Assembly: GCA_023388055.1 (NCBI GenBank) | Contig: JAEWGW010000022.1 | Span: 62,001-126,000 of the forward strand | Direction of reading: 5' to 3' | DNA: 64,000 bases | Source of the DNA: Bacillota bacterium | Lineage (GTDB): Bacteria; Bacillota; Bacilli; Paenibacillales; NBRC-103111 | In this document: in pieces, positions 60,598-64,000 of the stretch | How positions within the stretch are numbered: position 1 is the stretch's first letter | Layout: each line of letters opens with the position of its first letter | Position numbers and translations under genes: made by a program | Notes under the pieces: generated by a model | The model's input: only the letters and a program-made list of their open reading frames with translations | The model's database searches: none | Told to the model about the DNA's origin: nothing

Positions 60598-61890
60598 TTA
60601 ATTCAGCACGTCAAAGGTGCCGTCCCGCAGCTCCACAATCCACTTGGGATGATAAACCACCTGCTTCTCCTGCACCTCCGGCTGGTAACCCGGATAGATA
60701 CGGGCAATGGAGGACGGCCGGCGGTAAGCGGCGATTTTGGCATCCAGCTCCGCGCCTCCCGGAAGAAATGCCTGGGCCTTCACCATATTCTTCATGTCCG
60801 GAATCAGAATGGAGCGTTCGTAGGTGGAGACAATCCCCTTCTGCACCGCCACCTTCATATAGCCGATGGTATCCGTGCCGATATTCATAACCGGAAACCC
60901 CTCCAGATATTGGCGGAACAAAAAGGTCTGCGCCCCCACCGCCACCTTCGGCGTCAGCAGGGAATAGAGATAGGTGCTGTTCCAGCCGCCATGCTGGTTC
61001 ACAAACTGAATGGCCGACAGCAGATTGTCGCGCACCTCATTTTTGCTGTCCACCGGCGCCGAAGCCGGATTGGAGAAAACAAACCAATGTTTGTCATTGC
61101 GCAGCTGCAGCCCCTTAACACTGTCGGTAATAATCTGGGTGCCGTCCCGTTCCTGGAGGGACCGGGTCAGGCTGGGGTCTACAAATAAGCTTCGCTTCAG
61201 CTGCTCGGCGGTATATTGGGTGTACGGCATGGTAATCCGGATAGCCGTCAGCGGCTCATTGGGCAAATAGTAGTCTCCCGATGTTGTATGGTAACGCGGC
61301 AGGGATTCCCCCAGCCGCAGCCGCATGGTCAGGTCGCTTACCGTCACATCGGCTTTGACCGCTTCATAGACCGTCAGACTGCTGTCTGAAATAAAAAACG
61401 TCTTCACATCATCCGAAATCCCGTTGGAGTACAGGTAAATCCGGGTAATCAGCTCATTGGCCGGGAGCGGCTCATCCTTGCTCACCTTCATCAGGCTCTG
61501 CAGCACATTCACGGGCACACCCTCCCGGAAGCGCATCTCAATGCCTTCATAATTGTCCCGGATGTCGTTCCAGTCCATATTGGCCGCCAGCACATTGGTT
61601 TTGCGCAGCCCCCCGAAGCTTCTCTGCTTCAAGAAATCGAAGATATTGCGGTAATGGTTGATAAACGGCACCGGATACAGCACCGTATGATTTTTTTGAC
61701 CGTAATGCAGAATGATCTGGTCGGGGAATACCACATCCTGCAGCTCCGCAGGAGTCCCCTCCAGAACGGACTCCACATACTTGCCTTGGGGAAGAGGCTC
61801 GGGCCGCGGGCTGCTGTAGCCCAGGATGTAGCTCTGGATCAGGCTGGTCACCACAAGCAGCGTCAGCAAGAATGATTTGGCCTTCTCCAT
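60598..61890 (-). CDS. walH: WalH/YycH, WalK regulatory protein
   Basis: 430 residues. Membrane helix near the N-terminus (SFLLTLLVVTSLIQSYIL) followed by a large extracytoplasmic YycH domain of three subdomains. The ATG overlaps the walK TAA by one base (TAATG). Partners WalI to repress or activate WalK depending on species. Confidence 0.93.
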   Translation of the reverse strand: MEKAKSFLLTLLVVTSLIQSYILGYSSPRPEPLPQGKYVESVLEGTPAELQDVVFPDQIILHYGQKNHTVLYPVPFINHYRNIFDFLKQRSFGGLRKTNVLAANMDWNDIRDNYEGIEMRFREGVPVNVLQSLMKVSKDEPLPANELITRIYLYSNGISDDVKTFFISDSSLTVYEAVKADVTVSDLTMRLRLGESLPRYHTTSGDYYLPNEPLTAIRITMPYTQYTAEQLKRSLFVDPSLTRSLQERDGTQIITDSVKGLQLRNDKHWFVFSNPASAPVDSKNEVRDNLLSAIQFVNQHGGWNSTYLYSLLTPKVAVGAQTFLFRQYLEGFPVMNIGTDTIGYMKVAVQKGIVSTYERSILIPDMKNMVKAQAFLPGGAELDAKIAAYRRPSSIARIYPGYQPEVQEKQVVYHPKWIVELRDGTFDVLN

Positions 61891-63743
61891 TACTCTCCCA
61901 CCCCGCTCTCTGCGTGCTTCACCGGCAGTGTAAAAGCCACCTTCGTCCCTTGATTCAGCTCCGAATCCAGGGTAATAGCGCCCCCGTGAGCCTTGACAAT
62001 TTCCCGGGCAATGGACAGCCCCAAACCCGTGCCTCCCATGTTGCGGGAGCGTGCTTTATCCACCCGGTAGAACCGGTCGAAGATGCGGCTGAGGTCTTTT
62101 TTGGGAATGCCGATGCCATTATCCTCCACTTCAATCTCCAGCTGGCCGCCACTGTCCTTCAGTCTGGCCCGGATAGCCAGATGCCCGCCGTCTCCCGTGT
62201 ACTTGATGGAGTTGGACACCAGGTTATCCAGCACCTGATCGATCTGATCCCGGTCTAACAGCACCTGGCCCACCGCCGGCTCCACATGGATGCCAATGCC
62301 GATATGACGCTGGCGCAATTGGAAGGAAAACCGGTCCGCCACATCCTCCAGCATCTCGCCCACGTCCGTCATCCGCTTCTTGAGTCCCGCTTCCTTGGAA
62401 TCAAGACGGGACAGGTGGAGCAGGTCCGTTACCAGACGGATCATCCGCTCCGACTCGTTGCGCGTTACACCGACGAAGCGCTTGGCCAGCTCCGGCTCCT
62501 CCAACGCCCCGTCCTCCAGCGCCTCCAGATAGCTCTTGATGGTCGTAAGGGGCGTCCGCAGCTCATGGGATACATTGGCCACAAACTCCCGGCGTGACCA
62601 CTCCAGCTTCTCCTGCTCCGTTACATCCTGCAGCACCACGATATTGCCGGAGATCCCCTTCTCCCTGCGGTGAATGGAGGTCACCGACAGGCGCACCTGC
62701 AGCTCCTCATCCTCCTCCCGGGAATCCGGGATGGCGATCAGCTTCACCTGCACGGAATCCTGGGCCTGCAGAAGCTCCGGCTCCTGGGGAATGCCCAGGA
62801 GGGTGAACAGGTCCATGCCGATGGCCACCTGCTCGTCGGCTCCCAGCATCTCCTTGGCCCGGGGATTCATGACGATGACCCGGCCCCGTTCGTCCGTGGC
62901 CAATACGCCATCATTCATATTGGTGAGGATGGAGGTCAGCTTCTCCTTCTCCTCCTCATTAATGGCCAGCGCTTCCTTGAGCCGGGCCGTCATATTATTG
63001 AACGCGTTGCTCAACTGCCCGATCTCGTCCTGTCCATACACCCGGACCCGCCGTTCGAAATCCCCCTCCGCCACCATTGTGGCTTGTTTGGTGATCTCCT
63101 TGATGGGACTGGTGATGGTTCCGGACAGAATCGTCCCCAGCAGCGCCGTCAGCGCCAGCGCAATCAGGGTCCCGGTAATAAAAATCTGATTGATCCGCGC
63201 AATATTGGCGTACAAATCCTCCATGGACTTCACAATATAGACGGCTCCGATGACCTTGCCGTCCTTCATCACCGGCCGGGCCACCATCTTCTTGCGCAGG
63301 CCGTCCACATCCGTAATATTGCGCTCCGTCTCCTTGTTGTTCTGCAGCTGGAGCGCCCGCGTAACCACCTGCTGGGTATTCTTCTGTCCGAGAATGGCCG
63401 GGTCCAGCTGGGACATGCTGATGACCTCGCCGTTGGCATTCAGTATCTGCATCTCCGAATTGTTGATCTGAAACCAGTCCTTAACCAGCTTATCCAGATC
63501 CTCACGGGACTTCTTCACATCCTCCGGACGGGCGTCCGGGTCCGTGGAGAGGTTCTTCTCGGATACATACTGAGCCAGCAGCATGGCGTCGTTGTTCATG
63601 GAGTCGGAGAAGTTCTTGGTGAAGGAGCTCTCCAGGGCATTCACAAAATACACCCCGATCAGCTGCATGGCAAACAGGATCAGGAGCACATAAATAATGA
63701 TCAGCTTCAGCTGTACCGTCTTAAAAAACTTTACGCCTTTCAC
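61890..63743 (-). CDS. walK: Sensor histidine kinase WalK (YycG)
   Basis: About 617 residues from GTG 63743; an in-frame TTG 63824 also exists 11 bp after walR, but the intervening 27 residues are hydrophilic and atypical. Order: membrane helix, extracytoplasmic PAS-like loop, second membrane helix, HAMP, cytoplasmic PAS (NMNDGVLATDERG), HisKA with SHELRTPLTT, and HATPase (NSIKYTGDGG, GTGLGLSIA). Senses cell-wall state and phosphorylates WalR; usually essential. Confidence 0.95.
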   Translation of the reverse strand: MKGVKFFKTVQLKLIIIYVLLILFAMQLIGVYFVNALESSFTKNFSDSMNNDAMLLAQYVSEKNLSTDPDARPEDVKKSREDLDKLVKDWFQINNSEMQILNANGEVISMSQLDPAILGQKNTQQVVTRALQLQNNKETERNITDVDGLRKKMVARPVMKDGKVIGAVYIVKSMEDLYANIARINQIFITGTLIALALTALLGTILSGTITSPIKEITKQATMVAEGDFERRVRVYGQDEIGQLSNAFNNMTARLKEALAINEEEKEKLTSILTNMNDGVLATDERGRVIVMNPRAKEMLGADEQVAIGMDLFTLLGIPQEPELLQAQDSVQVKLIAIPDSREEDEELQVRLSVTSIHRREKGISGNIVVLQDVTEQEKLEWSRREFVANVSHELRTPLTTIKSYLEALEDGALEEPELAKRFVGVTRNESERMIRLVTDLLHLSRLDSKEAGLKKRMTDVGEMLEDVADRFSFQLRQRHIGIGIHVEPAVGQVLLDRDQIDQVLDNLVSNSIKYTGDGGHLAIRARLKDSGGQLEIEVEDNGIGIPKKDLSRIFDRFYRVDKARSRNMGGTGLGLSIAREIVKAHGGAITLDSELNQGTKVAFTLPVKHAESGVGE

Positions 63744-63834
63744 GCGGCTTTCGCTTCCCTCCCCGGGGCTTTCGACACTTCCTGCTGCCCTTTTGCCAAG
63801 CTTGCCGTTATCCAGCTGCACCAATCACAGAACC

Positions 63835-64000
63835 TTAGCGCACGGCGGGATTGCGCATCACATAACCCAGTCCCCGCCGGGTCGTAATATATTCGGGGCG
63901 GCTGGGGTCATCCTCCAGCTTCTCCCGCAAGCGCCGGATGGTCACGTCCACCGTACGCACATCGCCATAATAATCGTAGCCCCACACCGCCTGGAGCAGA
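63835..64000 (-). CDS. walR: Response regulator WalR (YycF), 3' end only
   Basis: C-terminal 54 residues, ending YVMRNPAVR. It has the OmpR-family winged-helix end with VRTVDVTIRRLREKLEDD and RGLGYVM. The gene runs off the window edge. Controls cell-wall hydrolase genes. Confidence 0.95.
   Translation of the reverse strand, partial: LLQAVWGYDYYGDVRTVDVTIRRLREKLEDDPSRPEYITTRRGLGYVMRNPAVR

Noticed and set aside
1..64000. CRISPR arrays, tRNAs and rRNAs.
   Set aside because: No regularly spaced identical repeats and no tRNA or rRNA signatures were seen on either strand.

Overview
The window looks like chromosomal DNA of a Paenibacillus-type Bacillota. Evidence is the moderately GC-rich core, strong AGGAGG-type ribosome binding sites, and the walR-walK-walH-walI-walJ / htrA / CxxH-CxxC / rlmH block at 56-64 kb, which in Bacillota lies close to the replication origin. 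A cluster of DnaA boxes between rlmH and the CxxH/CxxC gene fits that position. No rRNA, tRNA or CRISPR array was seen.

Layout. 0-8.4 kb: a MocR-type regulator divergent from an EamA transporter, then a tightly overlapping five-gene minus-strand operon (four glycosyltransferases and an ABC exporter) that probably builds and exports a surface glycan. 8.5-16.6 kb: unknown small proteins, a palindromic repeat cluster, a PNPOx-like/MocR divergent pair, a metal P-type ATPase operon (HMA chaperone, ATPase, FNR-like regulator) behind a textbook FNR box, and ribosomal protein L25. 16.8-33.5 kb: single genes and regulator/oxidoreductase pairs, DbpA helicase, SUMF1-domain and VanZ proteins, a lipoprotein, an RCC1-repeat protein, WYL/DinB genes, an Imm26-like protein and an ABC-F ATPase. 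33.6-35.2 kb: an APS kinase plus Stf0 sulfotransferase cassette next to a 251-bp element with 19-bp inverted termini. 35.4-53.1 kb: a more AT-rich accessory stretch with AlkD, an Fnr-box DUF2249 operon, IMPase, two APH-type kinases, methyltransferases, Ohr, a GH120 beta-xylosidase, MerR/oxidoreductase modules and a second UMP kinase with an attenuator-like leader.

53.2-56.1 kb: the standout region. It is an AT-rich retron operon of four parts: a PRTase effector, a winged-helix protein, a structured msr-msd RNA and a reverse transcriptase with NAxxH, YADD and VTG motifs. It sits immediately downstream of rlmH. Near-identical sequences flank it, and each encodes the RlmH C-terminus GEPYHK plus stop. 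This is what insertion at the rlmH 3' end (the site used by staphylococcal SCC elements) leaves behind, although no recombinase gene is visible.

56-64 kb: rlmH, DnaA boxes, CxxH/CxxC protein, HtrA, a small conserved-looking gene, then the complete walJ-I-H-K genes and the 3' end of walR, all minus strand except the small gene.

Recurring themes are four MerR-type promoters with 19-bp spacers in front of NAD(P) oxidoreductases (one with its regulator gene broken), two different FNR-type operators, and several small dispersed repeats.
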